From Tipula vernalis (lineage: Eukaryota; Arthropoda; Insecta; Diptera; Tipulidae), in assembly GCA_958295665.1 (NCBI GenBank), contig OY282558.1, positions 186,474,015-186,538,014 of the forward strand: DNA of 64,000 bases, read 5' to 3'. Numbering within the stretch: the first letter of the stretch is position 1; each line of letters starts with the position of its first letter. Below are positions 20,573-30,964 of this stretch, piece by piece. The notes beneath the pieces are model-generated. The model did not search any database, was not told the origin of the DNA, and was given only the letters and a program-made list of their open reading frames with translations. Made by a program: the position numbers and the translations under genes.

Positions 20573-22969
20573 ATGCCGTTAGACGAAAAGCTTGAGCGAA
20601 AACTAGCCGGCCTGAAGAAGCAGCGTAAAACGCTAAATGAACAAATGAACAGAATGCGAACAGTTGTAGAAGCAATGAAACCGGGAGTTGATATCGCGGA
20701 AGTGCAAATACGGCAAAATCGAGCAAATGAATTACTCAAGAATTTTAGTGATACCGAGAGAGAAATATTTTTAATTAACGCAGATGAGCCTTCCGAGATT
20801 ATACTTTTCGAGGATATTTATTATGGGGCCATTACTAAATTGAGCAAGTTGAACAGATCGTTATCCATAGAGGGTGCCTTTCAAGATACAGCGTTGTTCA
20901 ACACCACAACCAATAATGAAGGGCGTGCACAAGTTAAACTACCAAAAATTAACATAGCTTCATTTAGTGGGGATTTTATGGAGTGGCAGTCGTTTCATGA
21001 TTTGTATACGTCCACTATCCATGAAAACACCGCGCTAACCCCATCGCAGAAATTTCAATACCTTAAAGGTTTATTGAAGGGGGAAGCAGCGTCCCTAATA
21101 AAACATTTTGCAATTACTGAAACCAATTATAACGAAGCATTCAAGAAGTTACGTGACAGATACGACAGGAAAAAATACACAATCAACGCATTTATAAGAA
21201 CTTTTCTAGAACAACCAAATATCGGGTCTAATCTTGCTGCCGATATTAGGGGATTACTAAATAAGTCAGACGAAGTAATCAGAGGTCTCCGGGCACTTGG
21301 TTCTAGAGCTGAATCACGTGACCCTTGGCTCATCTTCATCCTGCTCAATAAAGTCGATGATGAGACAAGAAAATTATGGTCGCAACAAACAACTAACCAA
21401 GATTTCAGCACATTTGAAGAATTCTTAGAATTCTTAAACAACAGGTCAGATGCTTTAGAGTCACTAAGATCAAGTGGGAAATCATCAGCATCCAATAGTC
21501 GTGTCAAGACAGTTATATCTTCAAGGGCATACGCACTTAACACTATAACATGCGCTTTGTGTAAATCATCGGAGCATCTGCTGTATCAATGTAGTCAATT
21601 TTTAGAACAAACAACCGAACAGCGTAGAGCTTACATTAAACATACGAGACGCTGTTTCAATTGCTTATCAGATTCGCATTCGGTTTATCAGTGCAAATCA
21701 AAGAAGAGTTGTCACGTATGTAGAAAAAGGCATCATACGCTACTACATATGCAAACAGACTCACAAACAACCTCAATTGTTGCAAATGTACCCACACAAG
21801 ATGAAGAGAAAGAGGCGCATATTCATTGCGTGCAAGCATCCATTGTTCCAATACAGTCAGCACTACCAACTGCTATTGTTCGAGTAAGGGATGGTTTTGG
21901 AAAACGAGTTTCGTGCAGAGTACTATTAGATACTGGTTCGCAGTTATCATTCATTTCCGAAGCGTGTGTACAGCGCCTCGGCTTACCAAGACGAAACGGA
22001 AGAATCGCAGTTTCCGGCATTGGGCAATGTAAGGTAGATTCAACAAGAGGAATTACTTCGATACAATTTTCCGACTTAAGCGATATCACTGAAATGGAAG
22101 TAGAGGCTTACATACTTCGGAAGGTTACTGCAACTTTACCACCATTCCATATGAATTCATCCGATTTTAAACTGTTGGCGAATTTACAATTGGCTGATCC
22201 AGATAGGAACTCATCAAGGTCTATAGATATTTTATTGGGAGCTGACAGTGTATTTGACATATTAAGCGCAGAAAAAATTAGAAATGAGCAAGGGAAAATT
22301 ATAGCACAAAATTCCTTATTGGGTTGGATAGTGGTCGCAAAACAAAGTAAAAATCAAGTCAACTCAACGGCACTACCAACTACCGTATTAGATCACTCGC
22401 AGCTAGTTAATCTAGATAAGTGTTTGAGAGCATTTTGGGAGGAAGGTGTTGATTTGAAATCCAAGCTGACGCCAGAAGAAGCAGGTTGTGAAACACACTT
22501 CGTCGCAAATACTACTCGAGCTTCAAATGGAAGATTCATTGTAAGACTACCGTTTAAGGAGCAGCGCCCCATCTTTGGAAATTCGTTAAATATGGCAATA
22601 AAGAGATTAACGACACTAGAAAAAAGGTTCGCGAGAGATGAGGAGTTCACCCAAATGTATAGAGAGTTCATAACGGAGTACATTACTCTTGGACACATGA
22701 CAGAAATCAGCAAGGAAAGAGCAATTAGAGACAACAGTGTGTTTCTACCGCATCATGGAATATTCAAGGCACAAAGTACTACAACAAAGCTGCGTGTAGT
22801 ATTCGATGCTTCCGCAAAAACAAACAATGATATATCACTCAATGATGCCCTCTTAGTAGGTCCAACCGTACAATCTAGCATATATGAAATACTTTTACGA
22901 TACAGAGAGCACACATATGTAATGAGTGCAGATATAGAAAAAAATGTATCGGCAGATTCTAGTAGATGA
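20573..22969 (+). CDS. BEL/Pao gag-protease and start of reverse transcriptase
   Basis: 798 codons from ATG 20573. An N-terminal coiled-coil segment is followed by the BEL gag domain (around residues 125-290; FSGDFMEWQSFHDLYTS). A cysteine/histidine cluster follows, with CALCKSSEHLLYQC, CFNCLSDSHSVYQC and CHVCRKRHHTLLH. The retropepsin has the active-site DTGS at 453-456. Then comes the spacer before RT, ending in the first RT block (HHGIFK, RVVFDASAK). At about 22938-22944 an A-run has one base more than continuity needs, which shifts the frame and yields a spurious short tail. The remainder of pol continues in the next frame. Confidence 0.92.
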   Translation: MPLDEKLERKLAGLKKQRKTLNEQMNRMRTVVEAMKPGVDIAEVQIRQNRANELLKNFSDTEREIFLINADEPSEIILFEDIYYGAITKLSKLNRSLSIEGAFQDTALFNTTTNNEGRAQVKLPKINIASFSGDFMEWQSFHDLYTSTIHENTALTPSQKFQYLKGLLKGEAASLIKHFAITETNYNEAFKKLRDRYDRKKYTINAFIRTFLEQPNIGSNLAADIRGLLNKSDEVIRGLRALGSRAESRDPWLIFILLNKVDDETRKLWSQQTTNQDFSTFEEFLEFLNNRSDALESLRSSGKSSASNSRVKTVISSRAYALNTITCALCKSSEHLLYQCSQFLEQTTEQRRAYIKHTRRCFNCLSDSHSVYQCKSKKSCHVCRKRHHTLLHMQTDSQTTSIVANVPTQDEEKEAHIHCVQASIVPIQSALPTAIVRVRDGFGKRVSCRVLLDTGSQLSFISEACVQRLGLPRRNGRIAVSGIGQCKVDSTRGITSIQFSDLSDITEMEVEAYILRKVTATLPPFHMNSSDFKLLANLQLADPDRNSSRSIDILLGADSVFDILSAEKIRNEQGKIIAQNSLLGWIVVAKQSKNQVNSTALPTTVLDHSQLVNLDKCLRAFWEEGVDLKSKLTPEEAGCETHFVANTTRASNGRFIVRLPFKEQRPIFGNSLNMAIKRLTTLEKRFARDEEFTQMYREFITEYITLGHMTEISKERAIRDNSVFLPHHGIFKAQSTTTKLRVVFDASAKTNNDISLNDALLVGPTVQSSIYEILLRYREHTYVMSADIEKNVSADSSR

Positions 22970-25721
22970 ACGAGATCAGAAATACCAGTGTATCATATGG
23001 CGAGACCATCCTAATAAATCTATTCAATATTTTCAGTTAAAAACAATCACATACGGAACATCAGCTGCGCCATTTCTGGCTACGAGGGTTGTTGAAGAAT
23101 TGTCAAAACTAAATAAACACAGGTTTGCCGAAGCATCGACTGCCCTTCACCGTGATATGTACGTGGACGATTTGATGACGGGAATGAATACTTTAAGCGA
23201 CGCAATACGTTTAAAGGATAATCTAATCACGATTTTAAATGAAGCAAGTATGCAGCTACGTAAATGGAGTTCGAATTCAAACCAGCTACTTGACACCATT
23301 AATGAAGATCAAAGGGCCTTGAATTTTAAACATATCAAAGACAATCACGATGGAACATGCCTTAAACTATTAGGGCTTAATTGGAATCCTGAGCACGATC
23401 ATTTTGGATTCGTGGTAGAACTACACAAATCAGCTTCAATCACAAAACGAATCATCCTTTCGGAGAGCAGCAAAATTTTTGATCCTCTCGGATGGTTGGC
23501 CCCAAGCACAATACGATTTAAAATCCTATTGCAATCATTATGGCTGGTCAAACTAAACTGGGACGAGCCATTACCCAGCGATGCCGAAGAAAGGTGGAAT
23601 TGTATTCGTGACGATATGAACGGGGCTGCAAAGATAGTTATTCCTAGGCGGTTGCTTGAAAATAAAGATGTGAGCATCATTAGTCTCCATGGGTTTTGTG
23701 ATGCTAGCGAACTAGCTTATGCTGCAGCGGCTTATTTGCGAGTTTTGTACAAGGACGGAAGTTGCACATCAAGATTGATAGCCGCAAAAACAAAAGTATC
23801 ACCGATCAAACAAGTATCAATTCCGCGACTAGAATTATGTGCCTGTGCGCTACTGGTAAAGCTGGTAGATTCGATAAAATTATCCACCACTCTGGCAATC
23901 GATTCAATTACAGCTTGGACCGACTCGAAGATAGTCTTGGACTGGCTCTCATCGCATCCAAGAAGATGGACAACTTTTGTAGGGAACAGAACTTCCCAAA
24001 TTATCCAATCGATCAGTCGTAACAATTGGCGCCACGTTCCTACAAGATCAAATCCAGCTGACTGCGCCTCTCGAGGGATGTCCGCTAAAGAATTAAGAGA
24101 ACACAAACTCTGGTGGTATGGGCCAGATTGGCTGATTGAAAACGAATCCAGTTGGCCATTACAGAAAATTAATTATGGCACAAAAGATGAAGAGAGGCCA
24201 CCAAATATTTATGCATTCTCTATACAAACATGTTCCGGAGATTTCCTAGAAGCTATAATAGAGGCATACTCCAGTTACCATCGAATCATATCTGTAGTTG
24301 GTTGGATTCGCAGATTTACAAACAAATGTAGGCGATCTGGAAAAGGTTCCGGACCTTTAACAAGAGAAGAACTAAGTTGTAGTGAAAGATTCATCATTAA
24401 ATACATTCAATTCAAGTTTTTTACAGATGAAATTCAGTCACTAAAGCAAAAGAAAGAAGTCGGACGTAAGAGCAAACTTCTCACGTTAGCTCCATTCATT
24501 GATGACGATGGTTTATTGAGAGTTGGAGGGCGAATTGAAAATTCAATAGAATCATTCGAAACAAAACATCCCATAATTTTACCGAACAACGCTAACTTGG
24601 TAAAGCTACTAATCAGAGAGGTCCACATTAAGCAAGGGCATGCTGGGCTGTCGCTTTTAAATAACACCCTGAAACAACGATTTTGGATAATTCGGGCAAA
24701 AACAGCGGTGAGAGAAATAATTCGAAAATGCGTTATATGCTCCAGATATGAACACCGTGTCCAAAATCAAATAATGGCTGAATTACCCGATTGTAGAACA
24801 CAATATGTGAGACCTTTTTTGAAAGTCGGGGTCGATTATGCAGGGCCTATTTTCATCTATCATAAACGAGGCAGAGGACAAAGACCACAGAAGGCATACA
24901 TTGCATTATTCATCTGCACCAGCGTAAAGGCAGTTCATATCGAATTAGTGAACGATCTCACGACGGAAGCATTTTTGGCGGCGTTAAGAAGGTTCATCTC
25001 GCGTCGTGGAAAACCAAGTGACATTTACAGTGACAATGGCTCTAATTTTGTTGGTGCCAACCGTGAATTACAAGAAGTTTTCCAACTATTAAATAATGCT
25101 TCTGGAAATATAGCTAATTTCCTAGCAAAAGACAGAATCAATTGGCATTTCAATCCGCCCAATGCACCACATTTTGGCGGATTATGGGAGGCGGCAGTGA
25201 AGTCTCTAAAATTTCATTTAAGACGAATCATCGGAAAACAAATACTTACCTACGACGAATTTTACACTGTGCTGACCCAGATTGAGTCAATGCTAAATTC
25301 AAGGCCACTGAGCAAGGCTAGTAATGAGGAGCTAAATGTTTTGACTCCTGCACATTTTCTTATCGGACACGCAACCAACTATATACCAGAAGTTGATGTT
25401 ACAACAAGCAAACTTTCACATGGGCTCCGATGGAGATTTATGCAGCAAATATGCCAACATTTTTGGGATCGCTGGCATAAAGAATATCTCATCACACTCC
25501 AAAGGAGAGCAAAGTGGTACAGATCGAACACCGAAGTTAAGATCAACGACGTTGTACTTTTAACTGATGAAAAAACACCACCATCGAAATGGCTGTTAGG
25601 CCGAATTCAAAAAATATTTCCAGGCGCTGACGGCAACATACGAGTAGTTGAGGTAATTACGCCAAATGGTGTATACAAGCGTCCAATAACAAAATTAGCG
25701 ACATTACCAATCGACAATTGA
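22944..25721 (+). CDS. BEL/Pao reverse transcriptase, RNase H region and integrase
   Basis: 925 codons in the +1-shifted frame; the listed start is only the first ATG after the frameshift, and the real translation would come from upstream. RT carries YGTSAAPFLA and the catalytic YVDD (73-76). A Pao-type region with FDPLGWLAPSTI and an RNase H-like part (FCDAS, TDSKIVLDWL, NPADCASRG) follow. The integrase has an HHCC zinc site (HIKQGHAG...CVICSRYE), core acidic residues in VDYAGP and SDNGSNFVG, and the glutamate in FGGLWEAAVKS. The end is the usual BEL C-terminal domain. All boxes are intact. Confidence 0.93.
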   Translation: MYRQILVDERDQKYQCIIWRDHPNKSIQYFQLKTITYGTSAAPFLATRVVEELSKLNKHRFAEASTALHRDMYVDDLMTGMNTLSDAIRLKDNLITILNEASMQLRKWSSNSNQLLDTINEDQRALNFKHIKDNHDGTCLKLLGLNWNPEHDHFGFVVELHKSASITKRIILSESSKIFDPLGWLAPSTIRFKILLQSLWLVKLNWDEPLPSDAEERWNCIRDDMNGAAKIVIPRRLLENKDVSIISLHGFCDASELAYAAAAYLRVLYKDGSCTSRLIAAKTKVSPIKQVSIPRLELCACALLVKLVDSIKLSTTLAIDSITAWTDSKIVLDWLSSHPRRWTTFVGNRTSQIIQSISRNNWRHVPTRSNPADCASRGMSAKELREHKLWWYGPDWLIENESSWPLQKINYGTKDEERPPNIYAFSIQTCSGDFLEAIIEAYSSYHRIISVVGWIRRFTNKCRRSGKGSGPLTREELSCSERFIIKYIQFKFFTDEIQSLKQKKEVGRKSKLLTLAPFIDDDGLLRVGGRIENSIESFETKHPIILPNNANLVKLLIREVHIKQGHAGLSLLNNTLKQRFWIIRAKTAVREIIRKCVICSRYEHRVQNQIMAELPDCRTQYVRPFLKVGVDYAGPIFIYHKRGRGQRPQKAYIALFICTSVKAVHIELVNDLTTEAFLAALRRFISRRGKPSDIYSDNGSNFVGANRELQEVFQLLNNASGNIANFLAKDRINWHFNPPNAPHFGGLWEAAVKSLKFHLRRIIGKQILTYDEFYTVLTQIESMLNSRPLSKASNEELNVLTPAHFLIGHATNYIPEVDVTTSKLSHGLRWRFMQQICQHFWDRWHKEYLITLQRRAKWYRSNTEVKINDVVLLTDEKTPPSKWLLGRIQKIFPGADGNIRVVEVITPNGVYKRPITKLATLPIDN

Positions 25722-25733
25722 ACTTATATGTTC

Positions 25734-25746
25734 AAGGGAGGCGGAA
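25734..25746 (+). promoter_or_regulatory. Polypurine tract of the BEL/Pao element
   Basis: AAGGGAGGCGGAA ends exactly at the first base of the 3' LTR (25747), the expected place for plus-strand primer formation. Confidence 0.85.
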
Positions 25747-26422
25747 TGTTGAGTCACAACCTTATCAAATTTTATATTGACACCATCCAACTCGCGAATA
25801 TATTTTCTGAAAAAGCAAAGAAAATTATATTAAGTTTATGAATTGAATTATTATATCAAAATACTTATCTTAGATCTTAAGCTTTATTATCGTTAAATTA
25901 ATTAAGCTGTAATTACATTAAATTATATAAAATCTTATTGGAATTTAATTGGATTTATACATAACTTAGGCAGAATTCTAATTTGACATTTTTATTGTTT
26001 GTTATTATATAGATTTTAGTAGATGAAGAAGGATTATAATATCTCTGCGAAAAAAGCTGAAAGGTCGAAAAAATCACTGAACTGAATTATATTATTACAA
26101 CAAATTTATGAAAACTGGTTCTTTCGAATTTTCACTTCTTTTCCTCCTTTAAAAAAAAAACCAATTGAAATTTGTAAAAACAAAAATTATTATCATTACA
26201 AAATTAACAAGTGATCAATAAAGAACACAAACAAAAAAATTAAAGTTGTTTTCAAAATTTTACTTTCATAAAAATCTATTTTAATAATTTGCAATAAATC
26301 ATTGTGCAAAATAATAGATTATATTCAAATAAGATCGACAAAATACCTATTCGTCATTGGAAGCAACGCAAGGTCATTTTACCGCAACATCGTATAATCA
26401 TTGGGACGACCTTGCTCCAACA
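25747..26422 (+). repeat. 3' LTR of the BEL/Pao element
   Basis: Runs TGTTGAG...CTCCAACA and is followed by the target duplication AGAC. Apart from the indels noted for the 5' LTR it is nearly identical to it. Confidence 0.93.
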
Positions 26423-27628
26423 AGACTGTTTAGCAATTTGTGTTGCGGTGATCCTACAAAATACGTAATATGAGTCCACTTGCTTAATATTTGCATAATT
26501 TTAATTTTCTTTTAATTTGTTAGGAAATATTTTATGATCCAAATACCAGGGGAGGTTACGTCGGGAACCGATTAAAAACAATAAATCGAACTAGTTCAGG
26601 CAGTGGAAAAATAAAGAAATCTATAGCCGAAGAAGCCATTTTAACTTCTCCAGAAGTACATAAAGACTTTGAAGAAGATATACGGTTTTTAAGGAATGCT
26701 TGCCCCTCGGTGCAGAAAAAGGAAATTTTTGAACGAATGGCAAAAACTATTGCCTTAAGATCATCTGGTAGCCAGGATATATTGAAAAACTTTCCAAGAT
26801 TCCTTGATACACCTGGATTGGTTGGTGATTTATAATTAATTATATTTTGTCAATTTCTAATAGGTATATTTTTTAAAAATTTATTACAGATTCAACAAGA
26901 CTTTAATTTAAGATATCCGGAAAACTGTTACCATCTTACCGAAAAATGGCCTGAATTAAAAAAGAAGGTTATTCAACTTGGAGATAGTTTTAAAATGAAA
27001 CTTTACGATGACGAGATCAGCGATGAAGACCGTAAGTTATTTTTATTTTAAACTAATCAATTGTTACTAATACAAAATGTATTTAATATAATTTAAGGCT
27101 GGGACTTAGAAACTAATGCTTTTCTGATACTGTCTGAATTACTTCCTACAAGAGGAAGGAAGAGTAGTTCTGCCGATCGAAAAATTTCTATTATTAAATT
27201 TCATAAGGTAAATTAAGCAACATTCTATTCTAAATAAGAAACTCAATAACTAATTTGTTTTTCATTTATGGCAGATTGGGAAACCAGCACCTAATTTTAG
27301 TGGACCAGCCATCATTGCTTACGGTACTAATAAAGCGGCCATATCAAGATACACAATTGCTATAGATGCACAAGAAATCCCTATAGACGGTTGCTCCTCA
27401 CTTGTAGCATTTGACACGTTATTTAAGTCATTTTTGGTCTTCGGATGCGAATACACTGATAGACATCAAACATTTTTTAATTTTATGGACCATGCGATTT
27501 ATGAATTAAATTCAAAACTGCCTACTGCCAGAATAATCGATATTAAAAATCGGCTAGAATTAACGAGCTTTAACGAGGCTGGTTTATAATTTTTTTTTTT
27601 TATTTTTTAACCACATGTAAGTTGTATA

Positions 27629-30049
27629 ATGAAGTTATTTTGTTTTATTTGTAAGCAACTATGTAGTTCCAAAATGTATATTAGGCATTTAAGACTAATA
27701 CATGTTTTGCATGAACAGAATAAGACTGACTTATTTTGCGGATATGATAAATGTAAATTTAAGTTTAAAACTTTTAGTGGATTACGAAAGCATTTAATTT
27801 ACCATGAAAAAAAGGAAGTTTCAATTCATTCAAAGGAAAATATTAATTCAGCTTTGGTACACACTCCCAACACTAGCATAAATATTGAACGGGACAAACC
27901 TCTAGAAATAAATCGTTCAGAATTATCTTTAGAAGAAGAGGTGTCAATGAATAATATTTCGGAACAATTCATCTTAGAAATGAATAAATTAAATATAGCT
28001 GACACAAAAATAGATTCTATAGTACAATCAGTAACTACTTTTACCAAGAACATTTTAAATAAGTTAAAACCAATTGTTGAGGGAAAACAAAAATTAGGTT
28101 TGAGTATTCAACAATTTCTTGATAATCCTTTTAAAGGTATAAACTCGACATATAAGCGCAAACAACTTATTTTAAAATGTGGAATTCCCCAACCAAAAGA
28201 AATGTCAGTATCTGTTCGAAGAGATAGATATTTTTGCAAGGAACAAAACACTTATGTATTTCGACCAAAAACGAATACTTTTATGTTTATATCCATAGTA
28301 GAGACCCTGAAATTTCTTTCTTTAAATCAAAAATTTCTATTTCACATTTTCAATAATGATACTTCGGACCCTTCCATCATATTAAAACCTAGTGATGGAT
28401 TGTATTATAAAACTAATCCATTTTTTTCACAAGAAAAATTCTCTTTTCAAATACAATTATTCTCTGATGAATTTGAAGCCGTAAATCCTCTTGGATCTAA
28501 AACCAAAGTTCATAAAATTTGTGGCATTTACTTTACGATATTAAATTTACCATTCGAGTTAAACTCGCACCTTGAAAATATATTTTTAGTGGCCTTATGC
28601 TATGCTGAGGACATTAAGTCAACTGGATTTGGCGCAATATTACAGCCAATAGTCGAAGACTTAAAGTATCTTGAACATACTGGTATTGAAGTTCAATACC
28701 TTGAAGAAACATTTACTGTAAAAGGTTCTATTTTATCAGTGGCTGATGACAATTTAGGCGCCAATACTTTATATGGTCTTCATGAATCATTCAATTCTAA
28801 CTATTTTTGCAGATTCTGTCTCTCTTCAAAAGATCAGACACAACATTTGTTTTCTGAAAATGATGTTATCTTAAGGAATCCAACAAATGCTGCTCAACAT
28901 TTAGCCAAAAATGATTTTGAATTTAAAACGTATTGTGTTTTAAATGATTTGAAATTCTTCAACACTTTTGCTTCGCTAAGCGTTGATGTGATGCATGATT
29001 TTTTAGAAGGCATCGGCCAATATGAATTAAAATTATTCTTGATATATATGGTTAAAAAACAAAAAATTCTCACTGCATCTGAGCTCAATGATAGAATTTC
29101 ATGTTTCAATTACGGACTTTTGGATAACACAAACCGGCCAAGTTTTATAAACCTTGATAAGCCGGGCCACTTGTTAGGGCAAAAAGCATCCCAGTTTTGG
29201 TGTCTCATCAGGTATTTTCCGATTATTTTTATAGATATACTACTTAAAAACAAAAGTGTTTTAGAATCAAAGTTTAGTATCATATGTTCTCTTCTAGAAA
29301 TTATGCAAATTGTATTTTCTCCACGCATTCCTAATACTATGCTAAACAAATTATCTGAATTAATATCAACCCACCTGCAAAATTTTCAAACCGAATATCC
29401 TGATCATAAAATCATTCCAAAGCAACATTTTCTTATCCATTATCCACGAATAATTCAACAAATGGGACCGTTAACTTATCTTTGGACAATGAGATTCGAA
29501 GGTAAACATAATACCTTTAAACAGATGGCTTCCACCTGTCATAATTTTATTAATGTATGCAAAACTTTAGCAATAAAGCATCAATGTTTTTATGCTAAAT
29601 CATCCACTATGAATAAATATATTATTGAGGCTGAGTATAATATTGATGAAGAATTACCAATATCGGAATTACTCCCCGTACATGTGAAAGACACTATTAT
29701 TGAAAAATTTTCATTGAATCCAAACACACACTTAATAAAAATAATAAAAAAAATAGAAAAGGGATTTTTGTACCGAACAAGTTTTTGTGTTTGTACCTTA
29801 TCAAACTTTAAGAAAATGCCTGAATTTGGCAAAATAATATTAATATTTGAACATGAAAATAAATTTTTTTTTGCTATTGAAAAATTTAACACTCTTTTAT
29901 TTGATAAAAATATTATGGGCTATGAGGTCAAAAATACTGGGGAAATTGAAATAATTTCTTTAGATCAGCTCACTGTAAAAAGTCCCTTTGAAATCCATAG
30001 TCCTATCAATAAAAGTAAAAGTTTTATTATTCCAAAGTATATTTTGTAA
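27629..30049 (+). CDS. Presumed transposase of the CMC-like element
   Basis: Uninterrupted 806-codon frame. Residues 4-25 and about 35-59 are two C2H2 zinc fingers (FCFICKQLCSSKMYIRHLRLIH; FCGYDKCKF...HLIYH), probably for DNA binding. The long core carries ADDNLGANTLYGLHESF, a small cysteine cluster (FCRFCL), SVDVMHDFLEGIG (DVMHD at 453-457), GHLLGQKASQFWCLIRYFP, PKQHFLIHYPRI (597-606) and WTMRFEGKHNTFKQM. These blocks recur in many invertebrate transposon proteins and in the relic at 3784-5294. The acidic residues within them are candidates for a DDE centre, which I did not assign. It starts 40 bp after the first gene's stop and is followed by AATAAA at 30097. Confidence 0.7.
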   Translation: MKLFCFICKQLCSSKMYIRHLRLIHVLHEQNKTDLFCGYDKCKFKFKTFSGLRKHLIYHEKKEVSIHSKENINSALVHTPNTSINIERDKPLEINRSELSLEEEVSMNNISEQFILEMNKLNIADTKIDSIVQSVTTFTKNILNKLKPIVEGKQKLGLSIQQFLDNPFKGINSTYKRKQLILKCGIPQPKEMSVSVRRDRYFCKEQNTYVFRPKTNTFMFISIVETLKFLSLNQKFLFHIFNNDTSDPSIILKPSDGLYYKTNPFFSQEKFSFQIQLFSDEFEAVNPLGSKTKVHKICGIYFTILNLPFELNSHLENIFLVALCYAEDIKSTGFGAILQPIVEDLKYLEHTGIEVQYLEETFTVKGSILSVADDNLGANTLYGLHESFNSNYFCRFCLSSKDQTQHLFSENDVILRNPTNAAQHLAKNDFEFKTYCVLNDLKFFNTFASLSVDVMHDFLEGIGQYELKLFLIYMVKKQKILTASELNDRISCFNYGLLDNTNRPSFINLDKPGHLLGQKASQFWCLIRYFPIIFIDILLKNKSVLESKFSIICSLLEIMQIVFSPRIPNTMLNKLSELISTHLQNFQTEYPDHKIIPKQHFLIHYPRIIQQMGPLTYLWTMRFEGKHNTFKQMASTCHNFINVCKTLAIKHQCFYAKSSTMNKYIIEAEYNIDEELPISELLPVHVKDTIIEKFSLNPNTHLIKIIKKIEKGFLYRTSFCVCTLSNFKKMPEFGKIILIFEHENKFFFAIEKFNTLLFDKNIMGYEVKNTGEIEIISLDQLTVKSPFEIHSPINKSKSFIIPKYIL

Positions 30050-30204
30050 AAAATTAAATTTATTTAGAAATATTATAATTTATAAATATTATGTACAATA
30101 AAGAAATACAACAAAAATTATTATAAATTGAAATAAATTTTTTTTTAATTTTGATTTGAAATACTGAATATATTATTATGTGTAATAAACAAACTTAATT
30201 TACT

Positions 30205-30484
30205 TTAACTCCAAATTCGGAAACTTACATTATCCCTATATAAGAGCTGATATTCCACTCCTAAAATTGCTATATATAAACGTCGGAGAGAGTTCTGCGA
30301 ACTAAACAAACTATTTTAGGAGATCAATTTTTATTCCGTAAAGCGACAAAAATTAACTTTTAAAAGGAATATAATAAATCTCCGAAAAGGAAACACAATC
30401 AACAATTAAATGGTGTTTAAATTTGTGCACTTAAAAAGAGTTAATAAATATGTAATCACTATTAGTTAGCTATTAACTCCGAAT
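30205..30484 (+). repeat. Right subterminal repeats of the CMC-like element
   Basis: TTAACTCCAAATTCGG (30205) and TTAACTCCGAAT (30473) mirror the left-end motifs. The stretch between the transposase stop and the right TIR also contains the AATAAA at 30097 just upstream. Confidence 0.4.
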
Positions 30485-30546
30485 ATACATGGACTCTATT
30501 GAACTCGTTTTCGGAACCCCATCAACCCCGTTTTTCTAAGAGTGTA

Positions 30547-30962
30547 GATGCTTTTGAAATTTTCATGCAGTAATCTTCATTCGTGATTTTTATTAACCTT
30601 GGTCGTACATATATATTTATGTAGATCACCTCATCCTGCATATTCATTTGTTCGTGTTTTAGTTTTTCTCCAGTTCATCATGTCCAGTTATATATCGTTT
30701 TTCCTTAATTGCCCTAGATTTCGAATGAGCAACCAAGTGTGGAGCTAATTCGACAGAATTGTTCAGCAACCGAGTTTTTCTTGTAGAGTGTCAATAAATC
30801 GTCCTAGTTTTTTCGTTCCGCCCCTTTATCAATTTTTTTTAAATTATATTGAACCAATTTTCACATATTGCCGACGACACTCTTTTTTATTCTTTAAAAT
30901 ATTGAAGAAAAATTGTACTCCACAAAAGAAAATAAGTATGTACAGTACTTTTTAGCACAACA
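30547..30962. other. Unique-looking AT-rich spacer between two transposons
   Basis: It separates the right end of the CMC-like element from the left end of the mariner. I see no gene, repeat or regulatory site in it. Confidence 0.6.
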
Positions 30963-30964
30963 TA

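Larger units (their letters stand above)
19595..26422 (+). mobile_element. BEL/Pao LTR retrotransposon, nearly intact
   Basis: LTRs of 678 and 676 bp, both TGTTGAG...CCAACA, flank an internal region. The 4-bp duplication AGAC (19591-19594 and 26423-26426) brackets the copy inside an exon of the CMC-like element. The LTRs are almost identical apart from two short indels near 19700/25855, so insertion was recent. A primer site, a polypurine tract and both protein regions are present. One base insertion in the coding frame is the only clear lesion. Confidence 0.95.
18296..27589 (+). pseudogene. First gene of the CMC-like transposon (7 exons, split by BEL)
   Basis: Exons inferred from frame continuity and GT-AG borders: 18296-18404, 19020-19181, 19245-19594 joined across the BEL element to 26427-26464, then 26524-26820, 26890-27031, 27098-27207 and 27275-27589 (TAA). 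The start is MAQQLLFRISHNELIKYV. The middle has acidic DATQTDPVE-like text and basic GGYVGNRLKTINRTSSG; the end reads ITVAxDAQEIPIDGC-like text without a domain I know. A one-base frame change near 19385-19420 breaks exon 3, and the 6.8-kb BEL insertion splits it. Two-gene organisation with a spliced accessory protein upstream of the transposase is known in CACTA elements; its role here is unknown. Confidence 0.65.
14789..30544 (+). mobile_element. CMC-like (CACTA/Mirage/Chapaev) DNA transposon with two later insertions
   Basis: Both ends read CACTCTTAGAAA inward (14789-14800 and 30533-30544), and TA lies outside each end (14787-14788 and 30545-30546). Removing the LINE and the BEL element with their duplicated target sites leaves about 6 kb with two plus-strand genes: a multi-exon gene (18296-27589) and an 806-aa presumed transposase (27629-30049). 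CAC-starting TIRs, a 2-bp duplication, subterminal repeats and the protein motifs fit the CMC superfamily. Family membership is inferred; the TIRs and nesting are seen directly. It is probably immobile now because the first gene is broken. Confidence 0.75.
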
